A stretch of 64,000 nt of DNA from Solanum dulcamara. Lineage: Eukaryota; Streptophyta; Magnoliopsida; Solanales; Solanaceae. Under the pieces are notes generated by a model that saw only the letters and a list, made by a program, of their open reading frames with translations, had not been told where the DNA came from and made no database searches. The stretch spans positions 36,220,001 to 36,284,000 of the forward strand of contig NC_077243.1 in NCBI RefSeq assembly GCF_947179165.1, written 5' to 3'. Positions 25,800 to 37,200 of the stretch are shown piece after piece; position 1 is the stretch's first letter; each line of letters begins with the position of its first letter. A program made the translations under genes and the position numbers.

Positions 25800-26310
25800 T
25801 AATTGAATCAACAAAAAGTAACTTTTATGAGCATGAATACCAAAGGAAGGAAAAGGTTGAGCAAAAGGGATGTTAAGAGAGGTAATGACTTTAATCATCA
25901 GAAGATGTTAAAAAGGGAAACATCCAGCTCGAATACGACCAACAATGATGGAAAGGAAAAACAATTCCTACTCCTCATGCTATTGGTGTGGTAAGAACCA
26001 TCTAGGGAAGTGCTTGGCCGGTACAAAAAGTTTTTATAGTTATGGTAAAAGTGGACATAAAGAGAGGGATTGTCTGGTAGCTTTTATGAAAGGGAGGGAT
26101 TCCAAGAGGGCTCAATGTGAAGGTGAGACTTCTCAATCCAAACCAAGTGATTGTTTTAGTGGATCTACTATTTCCAAGTGTTCTAAGTATGGGAAAAACC
26201 ATAAGGGAGAGTGCTTAGTGGGATTGGATGTTTAATATAGGTGTTGAAAGCCAGGTTATCATGCAAGAGAGTGTAGGAAAGGTTCTAGACCCCTGGCTCA
26301 GACCTAGACT
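25800..26310 (+). pseudogene. Beta gag C-terminus: CCHC zinc knuckles (decayed)
   Basis: The plus frames read CYWCGKNHLGKC, then a second knuckle that lost two cysteines (YSYGKSGHKERDC), then CSKYGKNHKGEC and a GYHARECRKG remnant. These match the tandem nucleocapsid knuckles of plant Ty3/gypsy gag, which bind genomic RNA. A stop at 26233-26235 interrupts the frame. The N-terminal capsid part (25470-25800) is barely recognisable. Confidence 0.7.
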
Positions 26311-26399
26311 ACAAGTTATCTAGATTAAAGTTCTACTACTTCGGGTGGCGGTCAGCGCCAAGACAGATTTTATGTCTTTCAGACTCATCAGGAGTAAGA

Positions 26400-26530
26400 A
26401 GATTCTCCCGATGTTGTGACTGGTATGTTGAAAGGTTTTGACTTTGATATCTATTCATTGTTAGATCTGGGTGCTACATTATCTTTTGTTACTTCTTACC
26501 TTGCTATAAGATTTGATTATTTCCACAAGG
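26400..26530 (+). pseudogene. Beta protease remnant
   Basis: The sequence reads GMLKGFDFDIYSLLDLGATLSF, where retropepsin-type proteases of plant gypsy elements have L-D-S/P-GATLSF. The catalytic aspartate codon is present but the next residue is Leu. The frame ends soon after. No RT follows. Confidence 0.6.
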
Positions 26531-26569
26531 GGGAGATGGAGTACTTAGTTATTAAGGTCGGTTGTGTGT

Positions 26570-27400
26570 TCTAATGTTAATGATAGTAGATGAGTCATGA
26601 TAGATAGATAGAGAGTGGTTGTTCCGTATTGTGATAAATTTTGGCATGTATACCCCATTTAAAGTTATATAAATGTAGGAAAAGCTATATAGATCTTGTT
26701 GTGTGCAATAGATAGGTAAGAGTATATTGGTGTGCCTTTGGTAGGAGTTAATGCAAATGTGGAAGTAGAGATGCTAAGGTAGATTTGAAAATTCTTAAGA
26801 GATGTTGACTTCAAGGGAGCCATAAAGTGGTTAGAATGGTAGTCTTGAATGCATGGTTGTCGATATGCGAGTGATTGTAGTAGGCTATTGATGAGTTTTT
26901 GTTAAGGGTTTCATGTGAGTATATTAGAATAGTTATGGAACTAGGCTTGAATGTGGTGTTGGTGGCATGTGCGTGAATGTATGGTGTATTGGGTGCTTCT
27001 TGATTAGGTCTCGATGCTGATTGAATATGGTGGTGAGGAGTGGTATAGGATCTTAAGGCATATTGGTAAGGTGTCCGATGAACTTTAATTATGGAGTTAA
27101 CCTTGGTTTATTCGATATTCCATGCATCAATATTGAGGAAATGTGTTGGTCTTCCAAATAACATGTAATTTTGGGTAATGTTAGTGTGAAGAAAACTTGA
27201 ATTATGAGGGATTGTCCAGTGGCTACAGAAGAGGAATGGAGATGGCTTGGGCTGCTTTATCTGGTATGTTATGAGTTTCCTTTGGTCATGATAATGGTGG
27301 GTATGTATTGGTTTCGTATTCATTTTTCCATGATTGACTTGATAGCCTGAGTGTTTGAATTTCCATGCTAGTTGAAGTGTTAGCTTCTCATGTCTATTCA
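26570..27400. other. Non-coding segment of the beta interior
   Basis: No frame or motif that I recognise occurs between the protease remnant and the conserved 3' internal end. It replaces where RT, RNase H and integrase should be. It may be unrelated captured DNA or very decayed pol. I see no clear repeat in it. Confidence 0.4.
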
Positions 27401-27605
27401 TATGAATTCCCGAGTTCTAGTTAATCTCATGTTTTCATATGTATGCATGTTCATGAAGCTGATTCTAAAGGTCATGTTTTATGACAAGTTTGAAATTCCT
27501 AAGGTTTATGCATTTTAACGTGTCAGTGTATTTCATATTGGGTTGCTAGTCCTCTTTCCTTGTTTGTTCTATGCTAGTCGAATCTCATTCAACGGCGAAT
27601 ATTGC

Positions 27606-27619
27606 CAAGGGAGAGATAT
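27606..27619 (+). other. Polypurine tract of the beta element
   Basis: The run aagggagagatat directly precedes the 3' LTR start TGTAAAGACCC at 27620. The delta element has an equivalent tract (aagggggagatat) before 61174. Confidence 0.75.
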
Positions 27620-30484
27620 TGTAAAGACCCAAAAGTTGAAAAGTTGAAACCAAAGAAAAATCCAAGAAAAAGGATTGTCCTAGAGTTTACGACATGACCT
27701 ATGAGTTGTATGGACTCCTACGGGTCGTAGGAGTGGCTTGTAGGAATAATAATGAGGTTGGAAAATTGACTTAGTTTGGAACTGAGTTTACAAGTCAAGT
27801 TGATGACTCATAGCAATCGTGATAACTCGTAGAGTTAGTCATAGAATGGATCTTTGATTTTGTGAAATTGACAAATCTTAGTACTTTCGAAATGACTCAA
27901 CAAGATAAGTCATAGGATGAGTTACGAGTTGTAGAATGGAGTCATCGAATTGGGTCCTATGTTCTGAATTTTGACTAAGTGAAGAGGGAAATTGACAAGT
28001 CATTTGTATGACTCGTAGGAGAGTTTAAGAATCGTAAGGATGAGTCATAGGAACCATGTTTCATTCCAATATCCTATGATTTTGGAGGACTACTTTGATT
28101 ACTCATATTGACAACCCGTAGAATAATTGACCAATCGTAGAAGCTATCTGTAGTGTTGTAAAGGGTGTTTCTTAATTGTGCATTAGTGCTTAGTCCAATT
28201 ATTAATTGTGGGAATATATTTGGAGATGTTTTGATGTCACAAGAATCCTCTAGAACAAAGTCGAGTTGAAAGCTTCCTTACCGATTGAGTTTTGGTGAAA
28301 GATTTTACTTGGGTCAACTTCAAACGATCATATCTCCTGGAATATATGAAATTAGGTGGCCTCCTTCCTATCAAATTAAAGGTCTTTGAGTCCTCTTTCC
28401 AAGCCATAAAGTTGCCTCATTTGACATTTGGAGTAAAACATTATGATCATTTTACTAAAGATTGTCAAGTTATGATCCGTTGGAAATATTACGACCTGGA
28501 GTTTTGCCCCATAGGAATAAGATACGAACCATAGAGATGTTTATGAGTCATAAACATTGATCGTAAAGAAAGATCAGAGGCTCATTTTTTCAGATTTTTC
28601 CAAGGTTTGACAGGACAAATTGGGTCTACTACCCATCCACGTTTTGATGACCCGTAAGGAGTGATTCGTAGGGTTAACTTTAGATTTTAATGAAGGGAAA
28701 TTGTTCCTTTCTCAAGTTTGGTTCAATGAACCTAGACACTTTTATGGCCAAGTTCAAACTCTATAAGCATTCAATTTTTCAAATTCCCCTCCTACTCAAT
28801 TCATTCTCCTAAAATTTTATAAGGCAAGGAATTCAAAGTTTCTCAAGGTTTCTCTCCAAATTCAAGCTAGGGCTTCCAGATTTCTTCAAGGTTTTTCTTC
28901 AATTCTTAGTAAATTCAAGCAAGGTATGTAGGGATTGATTTATGGACCTTTTCCACCTATGAAGCCCCAAATATTTCTCAAGTTTTAATTCAATTTACAA
29001 TTGATTATGAACCCTAGTTTTGATGAATTATATTGGGCTGATTTAATTCCATTTTAGATGTTATAAATGATCATTATATGCATGCATTCATATAATTTGC
29101 ATGATTTTAAGTTGTATGATAAATGGCCATGAATGAAGCTATTTTCAAGTTAAGATTATGAAGTTAAAGATGATTTTCATGTATAGGTTAGGAGTTTAAT
29201 GATTTTAAAGTAAAGTTTTCATGGTTTAAGTTGAAATCTTGATTTTATGATGAAAGTTATAATGATGATCAAAGTTAAAGTTAATTTTATGAGTTAATCA
29301 TGAGTTAAATGATTTATAAAGATAGTTTTAAATGAGTTAGAACTTAGATTATGATTTTAAAGTTAAAGATTAAGATGATGATCAGAGTAAAGGTCATTAG
29401 ATGTTTTCAGATGGTGATAAGGACAATTTTCACCGAAGTTATAGATTCTTATGAATTGCTAACTAGATGAGCTATTCCTAATATGTTTTAAATATGGATT
29501 GATAGGTAGTTACTTTCCTTTCTTATTATGTTATAATCATGTTTATTAGATTTCATGGAGAGTTTACCTAGCACCGAGTGGACCTTGAGATAGGCATTCT
29601 CTCCCATAGCAAAGGCAAGAGACCCGTAGAAAGATTCCATTATCCCATAACTACGTGCCACCGTAGGATAAAGAATTACCCATATAAGAGGCTTGATTCC
29701 TTATAGGATCACCCATAGAAGATGGTTGATTCCTTTGAGGGTCACCCATAGTTTAGGCTTGATATTTAGTATAGCGTTGTGGTTCTACATTGACATATTG
29801 GAGTCTACCTTGAAAAGTATTCTCCCCCTTTCCTTTGATGTATGGGTAAACATTGGAACTTCATGTTATAGATCACATGGTTTATGTCGGTTAACGATTG
29901 CTCTCACTAAGTTTCAAGGTTCTTCTCTCAATGTTTAAGGTATTTATTAATATGACTACTAATATCTTTCACATGTCCATGATCTCTCATAAGGTTAAAG
30001 GTCCTATCTCACAAGTTATGCGACATGAAGTAAGTTTTACAATTATGTATATGATGCATTGACCACAAGTTTTTAATATGATTTTGAATATTTTTTATTA
30101 CATTGGTCATGCATCCTATGTTCATATTATTTATGCCTTATTTCATTGTTCATGCATATCTCACATACTTAGTATATTCAAAGTACTAACGCATATTTTG
30201 CCTACATTATCTCATGACGTAGGGATGGAAAAGAGTCACGACTACCTCGCTCGTGGCTAGAGACTTTATTAGATTTCAAAGAAGATGAGTCCTCATTCTA
30301 TCAAGGATAAGAATTTTATTCATGTTACTATTGTTTTTACTTTATTGTATTGTTATAGTGACTAGGAGCTTGTCCTAAGCCCCTGTCAAAGATTAGACTA
30401 TAGGCATCTTTAGACGATATTCATTCGTGTAGTCTGGATTGGGCAATTATAGAGTAGAACTCTCTTAGTCCCATTCTCCACTTA

Positions 30485-30499
30485 ATGATTACCTCCTTT
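30485..30499. repeat. LINE-B target-site duplication, left copy
   Basis: The 15-bp sequence atgattacctccttt recurs at 42495-42509. In the unoccupied 5' LTR the site reads aatgattacttccgctc (about 25313), once only. The duplication length is typical of target-primed reverse transcription. Confidence 0.9.
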
Positions 30500-30890
30500 T
30501 TTTTATGGGAATAGACCCTACACGTGGCTCCCACCTCTCGTGCATAGTCAGGGGTTGAGCATCACCCCCAAGCCTTAACATAAATAAATAAAGTAAAAAT
30601 ACAAAGAGGGGGACATAAACCTTACCTCCGATCCTATGGTGGTTCATAAGTCGGCTAACCTATTAAGGTCGGCTAACTCATCCCCGATACAAAAAGGAGA
30701 CTAACTATAACTAGAAAGCAGTAAACCTATGAGAGGACTACTCCCGGTACAAATCGACTAAGAAAGCATAAATGAGAGAGACTCTCCCCTTCCATGAGAA
30801 AACAAGAAAGTAACCTACACTAGTCCTATTCAACTATGCTATGTACCATACATAGCTAAATTGAAGAAGAACAAGTATATGAACCTTCTA
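30500..30890 (-). repeat. LINE-B conserved 3' terminus and A tail
   Basis: It aligns with LINE-A 15231-15600. Sense order is a ctctccc-containing segment, a ggggg/cccc stem, a CACGAG...CACGTG imperfect hairpin (near 30515-30545), gggtctattccc and then the A tail. The higher conservation compared with the rest of the 3' region suggests a constrained role, probably RT recognition, but this is inference. Confidence 0.6.
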
Positions 30891-33800
30891 TCTCGCATGG
30901 GGTGGGAAAATTCTTTTCATCTTTGCCCTTTTTAGTCTTGTCATACCAAGTAAGTCCCAATGGAAGGTTGCATCCACTTCAGGATTGAGCATATATCAGC
31001 TAAGGAGGATGAAGGTAGAGGAAGTATATTGAGTTGTAGCAACCAGCATCCTTGGAGTTGTTGAGGAAGGCCTTGAAAAAGCTTGTTGCCTGTTGCAAAT
31101 TGAAGATGCAGTAGCTTTGAGTGTGGCTAGTGTTATGGAGTAGAACTGTTGCTGCCTTGTACCTAGGCCACTGATGCTGTTGTTGTTTAGCCCAGCTAGT
31201 AGAGGATCTTCTTTTGTGCCTATATTCACAAATAAACCAACAAGGGGCTCCAAAGATTTTGTCTGAAGTATGGCTGCTGCAGGTAATGAGGGGTGTTCGA
31301 TAGTGTTGATGAGGTCCTAGCCTGCCATGCTTTAGTTTCCTTTCGATTGCATCTATGGGCAAGCTGTTTTGGTTGTATGCTATACTCAAGAGTAGAGTCC
31401 TCTTTGTGGTGAGAGTTGTCTCCTTGGGACACCTACACAGACACACAATACCAGAACAATATACAAAACAAACCTGCCAGCTACTGTACCAACTACTATT
31501 GGCTTGTAATTGTACAGTGTGTGCTGCATATTGGTGAAGCAGAAGTTGGTTGATGTTGGTTGCTGGTGGGTTGGGGATCAATGCATTCTTGAGGTAGGAG
31601 TTGCATCTGGGGTGCAGCATTGCTGCTGCAGAAGTTGCTGTAGGTGTTGAGCTATTAGAGAAGGCATAGATGGAGTAGTGATTAGGAGAGGAGGTCCAGT
31701 TATGCCCAGCTACTGTCTCCCTTCTCTTGGGAATCTTTGAACCTGCAACTACACAGCAAACAACACCAGAAAAATACACTAACAAGCAGGTTGATGTGAT
31801 GAAGAGGTCCAAGTAAGCCAAGCAATTATCTCCCTTAGTAGGAGGATCTATGAACCTGCGCAGACAAACAAAGCCAGCAAACCACATAACCAAACAAATT
31901 TGCAAGCTACTGTAACTAGTACTATTAACTTGTAATTGTTCCTTGTGTGCTGCAGGATGGTGGAGATGTTGATGTATGCAGCTCCTTGTTGCTTCCAAAG
32001 AAGAATTGATCAGCTTCTTTGAGTAAATATGTGCCTGCATATAACAATTAAAAGAGCAAAGAGCTGCAGGGGTTTTGTGGTGCATGCTTGTTGTGATCAG
32101 GTTCAATTTTGTTGTGATCAGGTTCAACTTCTTGGAGTACCTGCACAGATAAACAAAACCAACAAACCACACAACCAAAGAATTCTGCAATCTGCTGTAG
32201 CCATTACTATTAACTTGTATTTGTTCCTTGTGTGTTGCTAGTTGGTGGAGTTGTTGCTGGAGTGTGTTGATGTTAGAGATGTTAGAGAATGTGGATGGCA
32301 AGCTGGAGGTGCTGCTCCATCGAAGCCCCAGGTTATTGCAGCCCTTATAACAGATCCAAAGAGGGTCTGCATAAAGGGATGAGGAAGAGCAAAACCAAAA
32401 GCTGGAGTGGATGTTATGGGATTGCTTCTGTGGAGTCCTGGTGAGCATCTCCAACTTGTTCTGATAGGATAGCTCCCCAGTTGTTGATGTACCTAAACAA
32501 AAACATTCAAACAAAAACAAGCAACCAAACAAACACAAAAACCAGGAGGGAATTGCAATTCTGCACAGTCCTTGTGTAGGCCTCTTAGTGAAGGTATTTG
32601 TTTTGGTGGTTGTATCTGTGATGTCCTCTATGTAGGTGTTGATGTAGGTATTGATAAGGCATATTGATGAATCCATCCTGCCATCTGCAGCTACAAAACA
32701 AATAAGAACCAGCAGGAAAGGGATTGCACAAGGTAGCATAGGGGGGGAATGGATAGGCTGCTATAGGTTTGTGTGCAGCTCCAAGTTGCTTTCATGGGGC
32801 TTGTTGGAGCAGGCTTCACATAAAAAACATTCCCTTCCTTGTGATATGGTTCAGCTTCTTTGTGTGTGGCTCCCCAGTAGTTGTTGCACCTAAACAAAAA
32901 CAATCAATAGAATACAGGCAACCAAACAAGTACCAAAACCATGAGGAGCCTCTAGTTCTGCACAATCCTTTTGTATCAGTCTTGGTGAGTCTTCTATCAG
33001 TGGTGTCCTCTATGTATTTGTTGTTAAATTATGTTGGTGTATATCTCCAACTACCTGCAACTACACAGTAAATAAACAAAGACAACAAAGAAGAAGGACC
33101 TGTATAGGCTAACAGAAAAGCATGGATTTTGGAGCCTGTTAGGATTTTCAAGGTCGCTCGCCTAACGTCTCCACTTATCCATTTGAGTTGAAACTTCATG
33201 AGGTATGCACCTATAGCCTTTTATTTATACTTGTAAGATTTGAAGGATTTTTGACCAAGTTGGAGCTTCCAAATAGCAAACTTTTCTCTCTTTAGGCTTA
33301 AGACAGCTGATTGTTTCAAGGTCGCTCGCCTAACGTCTCCAATCATCCGTTTGAGCTGAAACTTCTTAGGCCTTGTCAAAACAATATATGCTGCAATCCT
33401 GCAAAGCTTGGATGCCTTGGTGCATGTCCTCATGCTGTAGCACATCCTGCACATCTTAGCCTACTGAAGCTTAGATGTTGCAGGGGTGGTGGAAGTTGTA
33501 TTTGAGGTTTTCTCTATGTATTTGTTGTTAAAGAAAGTTGTTATATCACTCAAGCAACCTTAAATAATACAACAAACAAATCCAAGTAAAAAAGAACTTG
33601 CACAAACTAGCAATAAAGAAGGGACCTCAGTAAGAGCTTTGGAGACTGTTATCTTTTTCCAAGTTGCTCGACTAACGTCTCCAATTATCCGTTTCAGCTG
33701 AAACTTCATGAGGTTTGCATATATATCCTTTTCTTTATCCATGCAAAGTTTGAAGGCTTGCTTCCCATGTTGAAGGGTCCAAATTACTAAAGGCCCTCTC

Positions 33801-34299
33801 TTTAGTCTTAAGAAAGCTGAATTTTTCAATGTCGCTCGCCTAACGTTTCCAAATATCCGTTTCGACTGAAAATTCTTGGGCCTTGTCAATATAGTATTTT
33901 CTACAACCCTGCAAAGATTAGAGGCCTTTGGACAGGTCCATATGCTGCAACTCACCCTGCACATGCTGCCATGTAGCCAGCTTCTTGGTGCCTTCATATT
34001 GGAATTGTTCAGTTGTATGTTGTTGCAATTTATCTTTAGGAGGAGAGCATTCCACATGATCATCTCCTTAGAGTACCTACACCTACATACAAGTACAAGG
34101 ACAAAAAGGAGAAAGAGAAAGAAGAAAGGTTCTATTCTAATCCTAACCTGTAAAAGAAATTTGGTTATTCTAAGAAAGCATAAAACAAGGGAGGTGTTCC
34201 CTTTTACCATGGTACTAATTATAGAACCTTCAAATTGATTAAAGCTATGCATAGCAATATGTAATTTAAAGAGTAAATTGGACCAATGAGGCTGAAAGG
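30891..34299 (-). repeat. LINE-B modular 3' region with acceptor-like tracts
   Basis: This 3.4-kb region contains at least nine units in which a T/G-rich tract ends in AG followed by G. In sense orientation the AG/G boundaries are at 34077/34076, 33055/33054, 32890/32889, 32493/32492, 32141/32140, 32035/32034, 31856/31855, 31743/31742 and 31433/31432. Each looks like a plant 3' splice site. A 579-codon open frame (32739-31000) crosses several units and shows three repeats of a segment like HKEQLQVNSTSYSSLQ. Because the T/G tracts lack stops, this frame may be fortuitous. No domain is recognised. Confidence 0.6.
33100..34040 (-). repeat. Tandem ~505-bp duplication carrying the 47-bp motif
   Basis: Two diverged copies lie side by side. 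Each contains two copies of a ~47-bp motif with the core gcgagcgacc preceded by gagacgttag in sense. The starts are at about 33146 and 33314 (copy 2) and 33651 and 33824 (copy 1), so equivalent motifs are 504-510 bp apart. A fifth copy lies in LINE-A (15778). In sense the motif reads as KFQLKRIIGDVSRATWK-like peptides. No known family comes to mind. Confidence 0.7.
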
Positions 34300-37200
34300 T
34301 CATGGTGGCTTATTGATTCTCTTAAGCCTTCTTCTTCTGAAGTTGGCCATTTCCAGTTTGTCAAGCTCAAAGTAGGCTCTTGCCTCTTTGGGTAGGTCTT
34401 GCTTAGTGAGATATATCTGTGGAGTAGTGCACTTATGGCTATGCTTGGACAAGGCATCAGCTGTAAAGTTGGCTTCTCTGTAAGTGTGACTGCACTTGAA
34501 TACCTAGAAATGATGGCTGATGTCCTGCAATTGCTGGAGTTGTGCTTTGACAGTCCATGGTTGTTGAGCTAGGTGTTTTATCCATCTGATTACTAGCTTA
34601 GAGTCCACTTCAAGGATCACTTTAGTATATCCTAATTGGAGATACCAAGTCAAACCAAAGATGGCTGCCAATATTTCAGATTGGTTGTTTGTGCCTTCTC
34701 CAAAAGGGGTTGAGAAAGCAAAGAGAAGATCTCCTTGATTATTCCTTAGCAATCCTCCCCCTCCTATTTTTCCTGGGTTGTGAAGTGCACTACCATCGGT
34801 GTTCAGCTTCACCATGTGAGCTGAAGGTTTCCTCCAGTAGACAGTACTAACATTAACTTCATTAGTATATTTTTCCACAAGAAGGACCAGTTCCTTCCAG
34901 CTATTTGGCCAGCTGATATAGGAGTAGGTAGTGCTTAGAAGGTTGAAGTTATCCCTGAAGACTGAGTAGATCACTCTTGTAATATTGGACTGCTTCCCTC
35001 CATATTTGATGGAATATCTATTTTTCCATAGGTTCCAACATATGAAGATTGGAGTTGCTTGTAGGATAAGTTTATAGACCTCATTACAGTAATTACTGGA
35101 CCACCACCTCATCATCAGGTTTCTAAGGGGTGTGTATTCTTTACTAATACCCAGAGAATCAGAAAATACACTCCAAACCTTCCTGGCAAAGTTTCCAGAA
35201 AGAAATATATGGTCAATGGTATCCAAACCAGCTCTATGGCAACAGTAACATTGGGCTGGGGCTTCTCCAAAGCTGATAAGCTTTTCATTAGTAGGTAGTT
35301 TCCCTCTAAGTGCTCTCCAGAGTAGGAAGGAACACTTAAAAGGAATGTGTTTGTGCCATGTTTGAGAGTTAATTCTTGTCTTAGTCCTTTTATCCCTGAT
35401 AAGTTCCCAGGAAGAAGAACAACTAAATTCCCCACTGCTATTAGGCTTCCAAGAGGCCTGATCAAGTTTGTGGGGCTGATAGTTGATGTTACTTGCCAGG
35501 ATGCTAGGTACAAACTGAGGAGGTGCTTTCTGAAAGACCAGTTCTGCATTCCATTGACCATTAATCATGAAAGAAGACACCTTAGTATTGTTCTGTCTAC
35601 TACTGGCAGACCTGAAATTAGCTAAGAGGCCAACTCCCAACCAATTATCCCACCAAAAGAGGCAAGAACCAGACTGTATCTGCCATTGGATATGAGGCTC
35701 AACATTGGGCTTGTTCTTCATGAGGTGCTTCCATATCAGAGACTGTCCTGTATGCCATTTTTTGGTTATAAGATTTGACCTCTGACAGTACTTAGCTTTG
35801 AGGAACTCACTCCATAAGGAATTCTTAGTTCTGAATATCCACCATTTTTGTATTGGAAAGACTTGGCAACATCTGATATTAGTCTCACTCCAATACCACC
35901 CTCATCATAGGGATAACTCAGATTCTTCCAAGAAGACCAATGATATTTCCTCCTTTCATTCTTCCACCCCCAGAAGAAATTGGCTGTGATGCTTTGAATT
36001 TGCTTGATAGTGGTTGCAGGAGGGGAACTAGCAGATAACAAGTGAATATGAAGTGCTTGGATGACATGCTTAATAAAAGTAACTCTTCCTCCATAACTAA
36101 TTAACTTTGCCTGCCATCCAACTATCCTAGCCACAACTTTAGCTATAAGCTCAGAATAATAGATGATCCTTTGTCTACCAATGTAGAGAGGACACCCCAG
36201 ATATGTGATAGGGCTGTTCTTTTGCTTGAAGCCTATAACTTTCTTGATTCTTCTAACAGTAGAGTTGAAGGCATTTGAGGGTACCATGAAGTTACTCTTG
36301 TCTCTGTTGATCAATTGGCCTGAAGCATGCTCATAGGTATGTAGTCTCTCCATGATAAGCTTCAAGGTATGAGATCTTCCAGATGAGAATATGATGATGT
36401 CATCTGCAAAACTGAGATGATTAATTTGAGGGCCCTTTTTATCCATCAAGAAACCATGATTTTGGGGGTGTTGATGAAGATTGTTCATGAGCCTGGAGAG
36501 GACTTCAACACCTATGATAAAAAAAGCTGGTGATAATGGATCCCCTTGATTAAGGCCTCTTGTGGAATGAAAGAATCCATGCCTTGAACCATTAATAATG
36601 ATGGAATACCAATTATCAGCCATAATTCTCCATACCATATCAATGAAACCTTCTTCAAATCCCATTTTCCTCAAAACTAGACAAGTATAGGACCAAGATA
36701 CCCTATCATAGGTTTTAGCCATGTCAAGTTTGATAACTACATTGCCTCCTATATTTGGATTCTTGATCTAGTGTATAATCTCTTGGGCTAGCATAATATT
36801 TTCAGAAATGTTCCTGCCTTTGACAAATCTAGATTGGTTAAGGGAAATGAGGTTGGGTAGGATAGGTGCCAGTCTAAGGGAAATGAGTTTGGAGATGATT
36901 TTGTTTGTGAAGTTGCTAAGGCTAATTGGTCTATACTCAGAGAGCTTGTTAGGATGGTGTACTTTTAGGAGCAGCACCAAAAAAGAGTTAGTAAAGTATT
37001 TAGGAATAGCTTGTCCACAGAAGAAAGATAGAATCACTTTAAGGAGGTCCTCTTTTATGATGTTCCAACATGCTTGGAAGAACTTGCCATTCATTCCATC
37101 AGGTCCAGCAGCTGAATTGGGATTCATTAAACACACTACAGTTCTCAACTCCTCCATTGTAGGGATAGCTTTCAGGTTTCTGTTATGCTCATCAGTGACC

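Larger units (their letters stand above)
25445..27619 (+). mobile_element. Beta internal region (deleted derivative)
   Basis: Only 2.2 kb separates the LTRs. After the PBS come degenerate gag sequence, zinc knuckles and a protease motif, then about 830 bp without recognisable coding (26570-27400). The terminal 220 bp resemble the 3' end of the delta element interior (about 60950-61170), sharing gttgctagtcctctttcc and the ctcattcaa-type phrase before the PPT. RT, RNase H and integrase are absent, so it depends on trans-acting proteins. Confidence 0.75.

Noticed and set aside
31000..32739. 579-codon open frame with a hydrophobic start, possibly a secreted or membrane protein
   Set aside because: Its hydrophobic stretches coincide with the T/G-rich acceptor-like tracts, the frame is in the LINE 3' region, and LINE-A has no equivalent. 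Kept only as a note in the 3' region.
30885..33560. Separate nested insertion explaining the length of the LINE-B 3' region
   Set aside because: The same types of module occur in LINE-A and continue across the region, and I found no flanking duplications. It remains possible and should be tested by comparing more copies.
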